A stretch of 64,000 bases of DNA, taken from the NCBI GenBank assembly GCA_001600495.1, contig BCKE01000017.1, positions 351,716-415,715 on the forward strand. Direction: 5' to 3'. The DNA is from Pilasporangium apinafurcum. Lineage: Eukaryota; Oomycota; Peronosporomycetes; Pythiales; Pythiaceae. The notes beneath the pieces are model-generated. The model worked only from the letters and a program-made list of their open reading frames with translations. It was not told where the DNA came from and did no database searches. Below, piece after piece: positions 44,960 to 56,400 of this stretch; position 1 is the first letter of the stretch, and the number at the start of each line of letters is the position of its first letter. Both the position numbers and the translations under genes were made by a program.

Positions 44960-45540
44960 TTAAGTGATAGAGAGTCTTAACCTGTAAGCAAAAATAGGAG
45001 TCCCTATTAATTATTTGAATGCACATCTGAAGGTATTTGTGTTTCTCTTCACCTTTATTGACTGAGACAAAATCCCATCAGTGGGATCAATGGGCAATAG
45101 ACGTTAACCTCTATCCATCATTTCTTCTATCTCTACGATACATGTTGACGATAACAGTGCATGCCCGAGGCGATTGAGTGCGTGGAAAATCAAATCGATT
45201 GTCCAGAAAGCGTGGTACGATAGTATCGATGCAAAAGGAAAACAAACATCACACATACAACTGTGAGAAACACTATACAACAAAGATTTGTTCTCACTGT
45301 GAGAGAATCAACTACACAATGGAGCACTAAAAAGTTTTTCAATAGATGTACTGCAAGTTTGTTCTTGACAGAGATGTTAATGCTGGTAGAAACATCTTTC
45401 NCAAGAATGAACATTTATTCATCGAGTCCAGGTGTTGAAGATGTCTACTCTGCGATTATCTTGTCTTAATTAGACAAGTTGGACTCAAGCGAAGAGCAGG
45501 AGATCCTCTCAGAGTTACCAGTATTTCCATATCTCAAATG
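44960..45540 (+). mobile_element. decayed TnpB/Fanzor-family repeat, copy d
   Basis: About 0.58 kb. It shares with copy b the 5' region (aattatttgaatgcacatct, hairpin atccca-tcag-tgggat at 45072-45087) and the 3' decayed TnpB C-terminus with the same stops and DRDVNAGRNIF-type RuvC-III motif. About 130 bases of the middle are missing relative to copy b. One N marks an ambiguous base. The right end (tctcaaATGATC) supplies the upstream ATG of the thiolase frame. Confidence 0.75.
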
Positions 45541-45675
45541 ATCGCTGTTTTCGGAATTTACCGAACACTTTCTGTTCTATCATGTTACGAAAACAGGTCC
45601 AAACTTCAACCAGCAGCGACTCACTCAATCAATCACTTCATCAACAGCTCCATTCCCACCGCATCCTCAGACCAC

Positions 45676-46935
45676 ATGAATCGCATCGACCGCATCCGCT
45701 CACATGTGCAACACACCACGCACCACTCCACTGCTGAAGCGCACAACGCTGAAGATAATGACGATGTCGTCATCGTCTCGGCGTTGCGCACGCCAATCAC
45801 GCGTGCCAAGCGCGGCGGCTTCAAAGACACAACACCCGATGTATTGCTCGCCCATGCATTGCAGGCTGTGCTGACGCAGGCAAATGTCAGTCCCACTGCT
45901 GTGGCAGACATCGTCGTGGGTAACGTGCTCCTGCCACGTGCGGGCGCGACGATCGCGCGGATGGCCCAGCTGTCGGTGGGCATTCCACACACCGTGCCAC
46001 TGCATTCGCTTAACCGCCAGTGCGGGTCTGGTCTACAAGCCGTGGCGAATGTTGCCGCGAACATCAAAGCCGGTCACTACGATATTGGTATTGCAGCGGG
46101 GTTTGAGAGCATGTCAGTCGTCGATATCAGCAGCCAGGCGCCACCACTAGTGGATTGGGAACTTATGAAGGTCGTCCCAGAAGCCATGGACTGTGTTACG
46201 CCTGTGGGCATCACCTGCAGTGAGAATGTCGCAGCTACATATGCCATCTCGCGCGCTGACCAAGACGCGTTTGCGGCGACATCGCATGCCAAAGCCGTGA
46301 ATGCTCAGGCGAACGGCTGGTTCCAGGACGAAATTACTCCCGTCTCAACAATTATTAAGACAAAAGATGGAAGTGAACAGGCGATTGTGGTTACACAAGA
46401 CGATGGCATTCGACCCGGGACGACTATCGAAGAGCTGGCCAAGCTACAGCCCGCTTTTCAGGATGGTGGCTGCACGACAGCAGGGAATGCAAGTCAAGTG
46501 AGTGATGGTGCAGCGGCGGTGTTGCTCACCCGTCGCTCTGTTGCCAAGCAGAATGGCTTACCCATTCTTGGTCGCTTCGTCTCATATGCAGTTGTGGGGG
46601 TCCCTGTATCAACATTGGGTATTGGCCCGGCAATCGCGATCCCTGAAGCGCTGAAAAAAGCAGGGTTGACGAGTGACGACATCGACATTTTTGAAATCAA
46701 TGAGGCGTTTGCCAGTCAAGCGTTTTACTGTATCCAAGAGTTGGGTATCCCTATGGAAAAAGTGAATCCAAAAGGAGGTGCCATTGCGCTGGGCCACCCG
46801 CTCGGCTGTACTGGTGCAAGACAAGTGGCAACGGTGCTCACGGAGCTTAAACGCACCCATAAGCGATACGGTATGATCTCAATGTGCATCGGCACTGGGA
46901 TGGGTGCTGCTGCTGTCATTGAGCGTGAACCATAG
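45676..46935 (+). CDS. peroxisomal-type 3-ketoacyl-CoA thiolase
   Basis: Single exon of 419 aa from the ATG at 45676; ACAA1-type enzymes are about 424 aa. It cleaves 3-ketoacyl-CoA in beta-oxidation. Motifs: FKDTTPD near the start, NRQCGSGLQ with nucleophile Cys116, the [16 protein letters not shown] loop with His374, and [10 protein letters not shown] with Cys404. The first residues [11 protein letters not shown] contain R-I-x5-H-V, close to the PTS2 peroxisome signal. The frame stays open upstream to an ATG at 45538, adding 46 residues rich in S, T, R and few acids that could act as a mitochondrial presequence. Which start is used is unknown; I prefer 45676. Confidence 0.93.
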   Translation: MNRIDRIRSHVQHTTHHSTAEAHNAEDNDDVVIVSALRTPITRAKRGGFKDTTPDVLLAHALQAVLTQANVSPTAVADIVVGNVLLPRAGATIARMAQLSVGIPHTVPLHSLNRQCGSGLQAVANVAANIKAGHYDIGIAAGFESMSVVDISSQAPPLVDWELMKVVPEAMDCVTPVGITCSENVAATYAISRADQDAFAATSHAKAVNAQANGWFQDEITPVSTIIKTKDGSEQAIVVTQDDGIRPGTTIEELAKLQPAFQDGGCTTAGNASQVSDGAAAVLLTRRSVAKQNGLPILGRFVSYAVVGVPVSTLGIGPAIAIPEALKKAGLTSDDIDIFEINEAFASQAFYCIQELGIPMEKVNPKGGAIALGHPLGCTGARQVATVLTELKRTHKRYGMISMCIGTGMGAAAVIEREP

Positions 46936-47168
46936 CTTCTACAAGCATCTCAACATGTCTGTATGAAGGCAAGAAGGAGTACATGTAGTATGTCTATGCC
47001 TTCTACTAGGTGTGAGGCCAACCCTTTCCGATCATGATGCAGTCGTTGTGATCTCTTGAGGTGGGAAGTAAATGAAATCAAAAAATATTTTTGAAGCCAC
47101 ATATTATTAAATTAGACATCCCATGTACTATTTTCGGTAAGGACCATAAACAAAGGTGGCATCTCCAA

Positions 47169-48475
47169 ATGCGACTAGAAGAAGCTCCCAACATAAAAGC
47201 AGATTTCTCCACCGCTGGTGTGATGGCTGCGCATCAGAATACGCTCCCAGCCGAGGGTGTGTTGCTATGGATGGTGCACCAGCTACTATGTGAGCAATGG
47301 CAACTGATGTCGCCTACAGATCTCATGAATGGCGATTTGCATCAGCTAGTTGGAAACATCATCCTCGCTCCACCCGTCCACTATACAGTCACTCTTGATC
47401 CACTGCTAGCTGAATGCATGACAGTAGAAGTTCGTGGTATTGCAATTGGAGGGAAATTGTTTGTCCATTTTGTGACTCCCACGATCTCAACACGCTTGAG
47501 TTTGCTGTGAGTTTAACTCTTTATACCTGGAGTTTGTTTTTCATGTATTGATCGATGTTGACACCGTTCTTATGTCTCCCCACATTGTTTGTTGGTCAAT
47601 TATTAGAATCCGAGATTACGTGAAGCCACACACCAGCGTAAAGACGAACGAGCAACCCATCGAGCTCATCAATCGTGCGGTGCACATCGATGCTTGGTAC
47701 GGCGACCTGGAATTGTTGCGTTGGAGGTACAGTACATTTGATCTGGTTTGGCTTTCGGTGAGACACAACTGAACCAATTTGCTCACGAGTTACCCTTGCT
47801 GATATTGCTGACTGTAGATTGGAACGCAATGTATTCTCAGTCTTTCAACACCATGTTAATGCGCCTACAACACAACAGGGTGCTGAGCTGAGTCAGCTTT
47901 CGGACGTGCTTCTGCGTCACGTGTTTGGCTTTTTGCACGTAATAGAGTTTATGCGCGTCACCCAGACCAGCAAGGTAAGAGTAAAGAAAGCACTGGTTTC
48001 TTTTTACCAAAGGTAGTATTCTTGACCAATCTTCTTGTTCATGGATCTGGAACGCTCTTTTTAACTTTTTAGTGTCTTCATCGGCTGTCGGATGATCCTA
48101 TATTGTGGCGGCAATACCTTCTTCATGGTATGAACATCACTCTTGTGGTTCTTAATAAATGACAAACTCCATGCTCATGGCTGTCTCTGCATCATAAAAT
48201 GCTCTGCAGATTTCCCGCATGTAAGCGTCGACGACCATTTCAAGTTAGAATATATCCGCAAGTATTCGGAACAGGGACATCATGAGTCAATGGTCGACTG
48301 GATGCCTCCCTGGTTTGGCGGAGCACCACGAAGGGAAAACTTTCTACCACCACGCTCTCCATTACGCTTACCACCCCCGCCATTTTTGCCGCTAGGACCC
48401 ACACTCGGCCCACATATTGATCCGTCAATAGATATTGACTTCGATCTTCAGCCAATGTTTAACCCGCGCTTTTAA
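47169..48475 (+). CDS. FBXO7-like F-box protein (5 exons; N-terminus uncertain)
   Basis: Exons 47169-47506, 47607-47726, 47818-47974, 48073-48127 and 48210-48475 join in frame to 311 aa. The first part (VLLWMVHQLLCEQWQLM, then VTLDPLLAECMTVEVRGIAIGGKLFVHF, LIRDYV) resembles the FP/PI31-type domain of FBXO7. The F-box is at about residues 175-225: LSDVLLRHVFGFLHVIEFMRVTQTSKCLHRLSDDPILWRQYL. The tail is Pro-rich (PLRLPPPPFLPLGPTLGP). FBXO7 joins an SCF ubiquitin ligase and binds the proteasome regulator PI31. The frame is open farther upstream without an ATG, so a 5' exon (perhaps a UBL domain) may be missing. Confidence 0.8.
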
Positions 48476-48812
48476 ACAAAAAAACGTTCATAACTGACCC
48501 AGCTAGCCATATATTGTGCGTATGGGTTGTGGCGATACTGAAGCCATGCAACTTGGGCCCGCATCACCTGGTTAGAGTGTCCAGCTATTTTATAAACTGT
48601 TTTTAAGTTGGAGGTCAGGCACTAACTCGGTGATTGTGCATGTCACTTGACGGCCGAAATAATCGAAACGTTAACCTATTTATACTCGATGCATCCATGT
48701 TCGCTTCAAGGCTGTAAATCATTACTACGGGTGCTTGTGTTGCCTGTCATTTGAGGCCACTTGAGCAATCATCACAAACTTTCAGGTCTCGGCATCTTCA
48801 TTAAACCAAATA

Positions 48813-50390
48813 ATGCGATGGGGAGACAAACCAGTTTTCCATGGCGCTTCTGTTGCGGCGCCTTCTGTTGGCGCACGTGATGAAGACCTATACTATCATT
48901 TCCCAACCGCAAATCATTCTAAACAGCACGCCGTCGACGGAAACAAGCATTACAAGCCTGTAATCATTACTTCTAAATCAACAGCAACCGTGGCCCGGAA
49001 AATGAAAAGCAACCAAACTACAACAAGTGTCTTGGCATCGAGTAGTCCTGTTGATGACATTTTTGCTGCTAAACCCAACTTGCCTTTCATTAGTACAACA
49101 AGCAAGGGGGAATCGAGTAATTTTAATGACAGTCATCTAGAGGAATGTTCAAAACCAAAACTGGTAGATAAAAGCAACGCTTCGACTGATACTGCAAGAA
49201 AAATGACGCCACGACCATCGTCAGCTTTGCAGCGCACGGATTCCGAACTGGAGGTTATCATCCAAGAATTACGTGAGAAGGTTGCTCTACAACATCACAC
49301 AGAGGAGGAAGTCCAGAAACACACCACCAACAATAAAAGAAAGAACGCGAAAGGCGAACCAAATGGGATGGTGGCCAGTCGAAGCAATCTATCTTCAACT
49401 GATTCGACTCCATTTCTGACTGGTCAGCACTCGCGAAAGTATTTGAAAAATCCAGTCGAGCGGATGCAGGATTCCACATCGTCCATCATGTCCAAGGGAA
49501 TCTCAGGTGCATCGAAAACCATGCTTGTTCCCTTAGCAGGCGTATCACAACAGGATGATACAAAATGTGGACAACGATCGAATGACAATGACGACGGTGA
49601 AGTGGAAGGCTTCCGTATTCGGTCGCTAACACGAGATCCAAGCCGTAGCAAGAACAATGCTCATCACGACAGTGCAATTTTTCGCAGTTCGACTTCATTT
49701 GGAAGGCCAACGACGAGCACTGTGTCTGTGAATGTTTCAGGCGGCGAGACAGTAAAGCCAAAAGCCATCGCTTCACATGGGAGCCTACATGTGCGTCGAC
49801 ACAAACCACAAACATCTACAAAAACAGCATCACGGAATTACCAGCTCTATTTACCGCATGGAGAAACCCCAGATTCAAATGACAGTGATGACGAAGCGTC
49901 CTTGCCGTGGTCGACGTCACCCTTAGGACCATGGGTGGGATTTTCATCCCAGCGTGTAGACACCTTTGCCTCTGGTTGGGATTCTAGGTCACCAACGAAT
50001 GCACCTTTATCTTCGCCGTCATCTTCAACAGGATCACCCCGAAGACAAAAACCGACCTGGCAGGAGCGGCTGGCAGCACTTTCGCCACGAAGTCGATTGT
50101 TGTGGATCTCGGATTCAGTAGACCGAGAAGAAAGCTCCACATCCTGTTCTGAGCTCCTTCGACTACATCGATCAGCGACCCACCAGGGACTGCTTCGGCC
50201 CTTCACTGCGTTAGATCGAATACACACAACCCCGAAACCTCCAACAGCGATATCCCAAAAAACCCGATGCAGCTCCGCTAAGATTCGTAAGACAAGTACA
50301 GATCTGATTGGGAAAGAAAGCAAGTTAGCGACGAACATGCAGGTAGATAAGCTAAAGAAAAGCGGGAAAATGACGAAAAGTGCAGGCTAA
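48813..50390 (+). CDS. unknown Ser/Thr-rich, probably disordered protein, 525 aa
   Basis: Single exon from the first ATG (MRWGDKPVFHGASVAAPS). The composition is rich in S, T, K and P with no membrane segment. A short coiled coil is predicted by eye around residues 148-170 (SELEVIIQELREKVALQHHTEEEVQKH). Several TP/SP sites and the late segment PTWQERLAALSPRSRLLWIS stand out. No family is recognised. It is convergent with the giant USP gene, 58 bases between stops. Confidence 0.7.
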   Translation: MRWGDKPVFHGASVAAPSVGARDEDLYYHFPTANHSKQHAVDGNKHYKPVIITSKSTATVARKMKSNQTTTSVLASSSPVDDIFAAKPNLPFISTTSKGESSNFNDSHLEECSKPKLVDKSNASTDTARKMTPRPSSALQRTDSELEVIIQELREKVALQHHTEEEVQKHTTNNKRKNAKGEPNGMVASRSNLSSTDSTPFLTGQHSRKYLKNPVERMQDSTSSIMSKGISGASKTMLVPLAGVSQQDDTKCGQRSNDNDDGEVEGFRIRSLTRDPSRSKNNAHHDSAIFRSSTSFGRPTTSTVSVNVSGGETVKPKAIASHGSLHVRRHKPQTSTKTASRNYQLYLPHGETPDSNDSDDEASLPWSTSPLGPWVGFSSQRVDTFASGWDSRSPTNAPLSSPSSSTGSPRRQKPTWQERLAALSPRSRLLWISDSVDREESSTSCSELLRLHRSATHQGLLRPFTALDRIHTTPKPPTAISQKTRCSSAKIRKTSTDLIGKESKLATNMQVDKLKKSGKMTKSAG

Positions 50391-50448
50391 CATAACAGTT
50401 AAAGTAATTCAACATATGATGACACGGAGCTACTGTTCAAGTAAACAT

Positions 50449-53400
50449 CTATGCTTCCGTGAGATCGTGGTGTACCTCATCCAGGTTCAGACGCCAGTGC
50501 ACGTGGGTATTCAAAAACTGAGTATCGGAATTCTCAGGCTCGTCGAACTTTGGCCTCACGTTATCGTGCACATTTACGTATGGGGATTCTTCTTCAGCGT
50601 CGACTTGACCTACTTCTGGATGCTGAGAGTCGCTATTTTTGCTATTACAGTCCACGATAGCTGGGCTACTCGCGTGCGAATTTCCCAATTTCTTTGCCAG
50701 GGTTTCCGGTGCATTTGCGTTTGCTTCATTTTCTTGGTTTATATTAGATGCATTTGCTTCATATTCTGCGATAGAATCATTTCGGTCATGTTTTATGCCA
50801 ATCTCCAGCTCTTCATGTGGTTTTGGTACCAGAAAAATTGTGATACCTAATGTTGTTTCCGCTGCTGCGAATAAATTGCAAACCTTCTCCTCAAACTGCG
50901 CATCCTCGTTCAGAAACTCATCATCTTTATTACTACGGTTCACACTCTCATCCCATCTTTCCGTTTGTCGAATGGTTCCGTGCGGATCAAGATAATTGAC
51001 CAACCACTCCTTGATCCATATGACTTGGTCCTGGAATTCTGGATAGTGTTGCAACATGTTCCTTAATACTTTGGAGCGCTGACCACGATTAATGATGAAT
51101 TCCAGCAGTACAAACGTGTACTTGTGAAGCAACTGATGATCTTTGTAGTACATAGCCGCCTCCAGAATGCCACGAGTCGGCGAAAATATATGCTGGTGAA
51201 TCGACAACGTCATTGTTGCATTGTTATCATCGGCATCTTCACCATCATTCTGTTGGTTAACCAATTCTTCGTGATCGAGTAATGTGTTAAACACACGAAA
51301 AACTTTGTCGATTTTAGTTGTTTTCACATCTTCGAGCACAGTGATTAAGAGTGACAGGAATCGATCACGTTGCATAATCCCTCGGCTTTCACCTGTCGCC
51401 ATCTGAATGAACAGTGGGGCTATGGCGATGTCAATATCGTACTGTATCAGGTTCTTCAGTGCTGTCGGGTTCAACAGAAGGGTGTCGTCAGCTGGCAATT
51501 CCACGACATCTGTGTTATTAGATGATGGGCTAGTTGTTTGTCCATGCATCGAGGCGTAGGTTCGAATCAGGTGGTGCATCATCTTTTTCTCAATGCTAAG
51601 TGTGCAGGATCGAATGTCATTGTTTGATGCAGAACTTGCATCTGTTACGAAATCACTTGGTGCAATCTTTAATGATACACGGGAGGAGGAGATCTGGGAC
51701 TTGTCTGAACTATTGATGGTGCTTCGGTCCGTTTGGAATGTAAACAAAAATCGATCCAATAGTCGCAGCTTGTCCATTAGCATACAACATGTTGTGGCAG
51801 CCTCCAACTCGGACGCTGTTTCATTCACGCAGCTTTCCAAGAAATCGCCTACACGAGTGAGTGTGCTAATCCTGGTGGAAGTAGCAAGCATAACAGCGCC
51901 TCCTGTCGCGGGGTCTATTAGTTCCATATCCTCGTCTCTTTCATAGAAGATATCTAAGAGTGCTCGATAAAAATCGATGACCGCCGCTTCAGTGGAAGCA
52001 AAGTCTTCATCTCTTCCCTTGTCGTCAACACTCTGATGCTCTTGTTGTGCAAGTTGTCGAGTCAAAACTCGAACACATATGGATATAATCTGAAATAACC
52101 CATCCACGAGTTTCGGATTCTCTGTGTTTAAGAATAATACGTCGAAGAGCCAGGTACGTTGGCGGTGGACATTTGATTCTAGCGGACGAAGCGATGAGTA
52201 GTCGGTTGACTGTGCTACGAGCTGGCTGAGAAACCATGCACCAAAAAGAGCGCATTCATTTGAATCTTCATTACTTGTTTGAGACACATAGCCAATTATT
52301 TGCTCAATAAGCTTTTGTTGATCACGGATGGGAGTCGTGGTTGTCGATAACAAGGAATCTGATCTTCGTAATGAAGTAATACCAAAAACGTACTGGCACG
52401 CAGATTCGCACGCGTAACGAGCTAATATCTTAAGTGATTCCGATCCGCTTGCGTGCAGATCAGCAGAAGGATCGAATTGCTCTTCCGTATATTGACCCGA
52501 CGTTGCGCCGAGAACTTTCTCCAGTATGAGTGCACTAAACTGCTCATAGTTAGGATCAAAAGCATTAACAACCCGTTCAAAACGTACATTTTCCAGCTGG
52601 ATTTCCGTTATCATCGCTTCAACGGTAGCACTTCGTTGCACAGCTGAATCATTGGTTTTATTCGTACACGTACTGATAACATCTGCATCTTGTCTGTTTG
52701 TGGTTGCTGAACTCTCTCGACGTTCGTAGACAAGCATATATGCACAGCGGCGCTTCATTTGCACAGCCGGCACCCACTTTTTTGCCTTCGGATCCCACTG
52801 CTGGCTTACTTCTTCGCCACCAAAGCATTCATCACACATGGTTTCGACATCAAACTTTCGAATAGCTTCGTCATTAAACTCGAGCCAGTGGTCTGTTTTC
52901 CATCGATCCTTAATGAACGAGTAATAGTGCCCCATGTCGGCGGTGCCTGAATGCACCACTACTCCAACAAGATCGTACATGGATGATTTTGATATTCCAC
53001 CATCCTGTATGTTGATACCAGACTTCATGGTTCCTGTCAACGCTTCGCTAGTGAATGGAAACATGTCTAGTTCAAAAGGGAACTCCAGAAAATCATTGAT
53101 TTTCACTTTTTCCATCGTGTCAAAATCAAATTCAAAGCGCTTCAAATGGCAAACGAGTATTTGCGGTAGTGTTTTGATACAAATTCGCTTCATTGCCGAC
53201 ACTTTTTGTTGCATTCGCTCACAAAAATAGGCATTTTCGCCTTCGAGCGACTCACCCTGGACGTACAGCTCTAATGACTCGGTAAGATGCTGCTTCTTCG
53301 AGACTTCTAAGCTCAGTGCAAAGAAATTTTCTTCCCGTTCCGAGAGATGTCCTTGTTGAGTCAAAATCTGATTGACAAGAACACCACCGAAGCATTTCTG

Positions 53401-56400
53401 CACAAAGTTAGCATGACCATTTTCATTAATATTTGTTGATGATTGGGCACGAGTGTACATATCCAGCCGATCCAGCAGCATACAAAAAAATTCGTCTGCG
53501 TCCATTTGAACACACAAATCCGTAGGGTTACCATCAATGTCGCGATGGGAAATTGCAAACTCTGTTGGATCCATTGCCCGATAATGCGTGGACGCCAAGG
53601 ATGCGAATAGCTTCTGTAGTTGGACAATCTCGTCTTTCCACAGCGAAACAGTTTCATTCAAGCGATCATTAGTTGTGGAATCACATTCCAAGGCTAATAA
53701 TCCATCTCGAAAGCCCGAAGCCATGAACAATTGTTGTATCAGTGCATTCATGTAGCAAATACAGCCCGGATTTATAAGCCCTGCATATTGAATCCCTGTG
53801 CTGGTATCCTGCAATGACTCTCCAGGTGCGTAGTTCCACTGTCTTTCTCCTTCATTAATTTTTTGAAGAACTGCCTCTTGAAAAGCTCTTTGGCACTGTA
53901 GCATGTACATTATTGGTCTCTTCGCAACATCTTGTGATTTGGATCGAGACGAGGCAGTTGTTGACGCAAATGGGAACATCAACGTTAAAAGTAGCTCTTG
54001 AACCAACACACGACAACTAGAAGACTTGCATATAGGACCAATCGACGCCCGGGCCTTTCTTCCATCAATGTTAGCCAAGACATCGCCGAAGAGTAAACGT
54101 TCAAGCAACAAACTCATAATCCACTCCCCGTCAAATACTGGCGATTTCCCTGGGGATAGGTTTGATGGTTTATTGTGTAAAATTGTAAGGCGGAGTCCGT
54201 CGGAAAGCTGAGCAAGTGTGATCAAGGTCTTCAGATACCCACAGAGAAGTTTGTCATCAGTATCGTAGTCTGCAGATTGTTCACAAACTTCAAGATACAA
54301 GTTTGCCATGATACGATCGATGGTTCGTTTCTTGATTATGTCACTGATCAGTGTTGATCGAACAGACAATGAGGTAGCACAATGACGAAGAGCAAAATCA
54401 CAGAACTCGAATAATTGTTCAAAATTGGTTCTGGCAAACCTTCGATTGTTTGTACCTCCAGCACCAATTATGACTTCGGTTGATGCGTGCACAAGATGCT
54501 CAACGAATGAACGGGTCTTTTGATTCGTGCAGACATTAGCAGCCACAGTCATATTTCTTAGCTCCACCACGACATTTTCCCGAGTAGACTTGGAAGGACA
54601 TTCAAGTAACAAAGCGTGCAACCACAAAACAATGCTGGGTGAAGAGATTCTAGTACGATAATCTTCATCAAAATCGATTACATCTGGACTGGGAGCAAAG
54701 ACAGCAAGTGGCAGTTCAGGCTCTAATTTCACGATTGTAACAATCATACGCATACCACAAATGACTGCTTCTGCATTCTCAGTTGAAAATTTTGTGTTTT
54801 CATCCTTAGGCTGTGTAGAAACCGAGCAGTAATTGTAAGTGAGTTGGATTGCGACCTGCAGCAACGACGCTAAGCTGATCGACTTTTCGAATTGAGGTAG
54901 TGTCGAGAACAGTAACTGCACATCAAATAAGTTATCATAGTAAGTCCTTTCACCTCTGCGATGCTGATGTAACTCCAAGAGGTAGTTGAGTGTCCGAATG
55001 ACAGCAGCCAAACATGTTGATTCAAGGTTTCGCGTATACAATGAAGGAGACGATACTGAGTCAACATGCTCTGACTCAATCTTCGTCGTTAAGTGTTTGT
55101 CTTTCCAATTCAAAAGTGCATCATACAAATGACGAGCGCCACCCAGACGAACAAATCGTTCTCTCCACTGTCGTCGCCCTGAATCTACTCCTTTGTTCGC
55201 AATGAGCGCCGTTTCTGTAGGTACGAGCAAAGCTTCAACGAGTCGCAATGCGTAGAGCAGTCGATGAATATTTGAAGTATCCAGCAATTCCATCCATCGT
55301 ACATCAGTAGAGGAAGATGGACGCAATCGAATCATTTTTCGTAAAAGTTCATTGTTCGTTGGTAATCGACAAAATAACTCCCAAGTTCGTTGCGAAGTAT
55401 GTTCGTTCCAGTCGACTAACTGCAGCAACACGTCAAAATATGATCCTTTGTTTGCTAGCAGTTGACTTACAACACCGTATTTCGACTTGCCGCCATGTTC
55501 CTGATATCGTGCTGGCTTTGCATCCTCTCCACCCAATTTATCATCACCTTGATGCGGTTGATCGCTCTTTCCATCCACTGCCACGTCGTGAAGAGCCCTA
55601 CTGATATCTTCTAAACTCAGATCAGGCCCACGCTGAGGAGAAAGACCTTGGGGCCATTGAAGATTCGGACGAACGCGGACTGTAGGTGATCGCAACCTCA
55701 TAGTTACAAGAGAAGGCGTAAGCATTCCGTCAAGTGCATTGATATCTTCAGTGGACGCTAACGATTGATTCGGAGGAGCTGTCGTGTCCTGAATGTTATC
55801 TTCAACACAACTATTTTCTTCATCATCATCTTTAATAGGATCCAATAATGCGCGCTGTTGTCGATATGTCCAACTTGGCCGACGATGAATGTTGACTTTG
55901 GATGGCTCTGAGACTCCAGTCAGCACCTTATCATTCACATTGAAAGTGTTTCTCATCGGAGATGGAAATACTTCCAAATACTGCAATCCTTCCTCCAGAT
56001 TCTCTAGTTGAAAGACGCGTTTTTGTTTGTGGAGACCATCTGATATTGAAGTCAAATCATTATCATTCTCAGCGCTCACAACATCCTCATCTGTTTCAGT
56101 AGTTACGGTATCATTTGACAGCTCTACCGCATCACTTGCTTCCAGAAAATAGCGCAATAAGTCCACACATCGATTAACAACAGCAATTTCGTACTCATGT
56201 GGAGTGTCTTGATTATGATCCACTACTTCTTTTGCCTCATTTAGAAGTGCCATGCACTTGTCGATAAACTGCACCTTTCGCTCCAAAGGGAGACTCGTGT
56301 GTCGCCAAGATGGAACAAATTCCAGATAAAGCCGTGTAAGCAGCGTAATGCATTCCTCTGCCACAGATGCGTCTGAGGCATAGAGAGCGAGGTGCCAAAG

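Noticed and set aside
18185-45540. repeat copies a-d as CRISPR or telomere-like arrays
   Set aside because: They are dispersed copies of one 0.4-0.7 kb element with decayed coding sequence, not short regular repeats.
45538-45675. 46-residue extension as the main thiolase start
   Set aside because: The ATG at 45676 gives the family length and a PTS2-like start; the upstream ATG belongs to a transposon relic. Kept as a finding, not as the main call.
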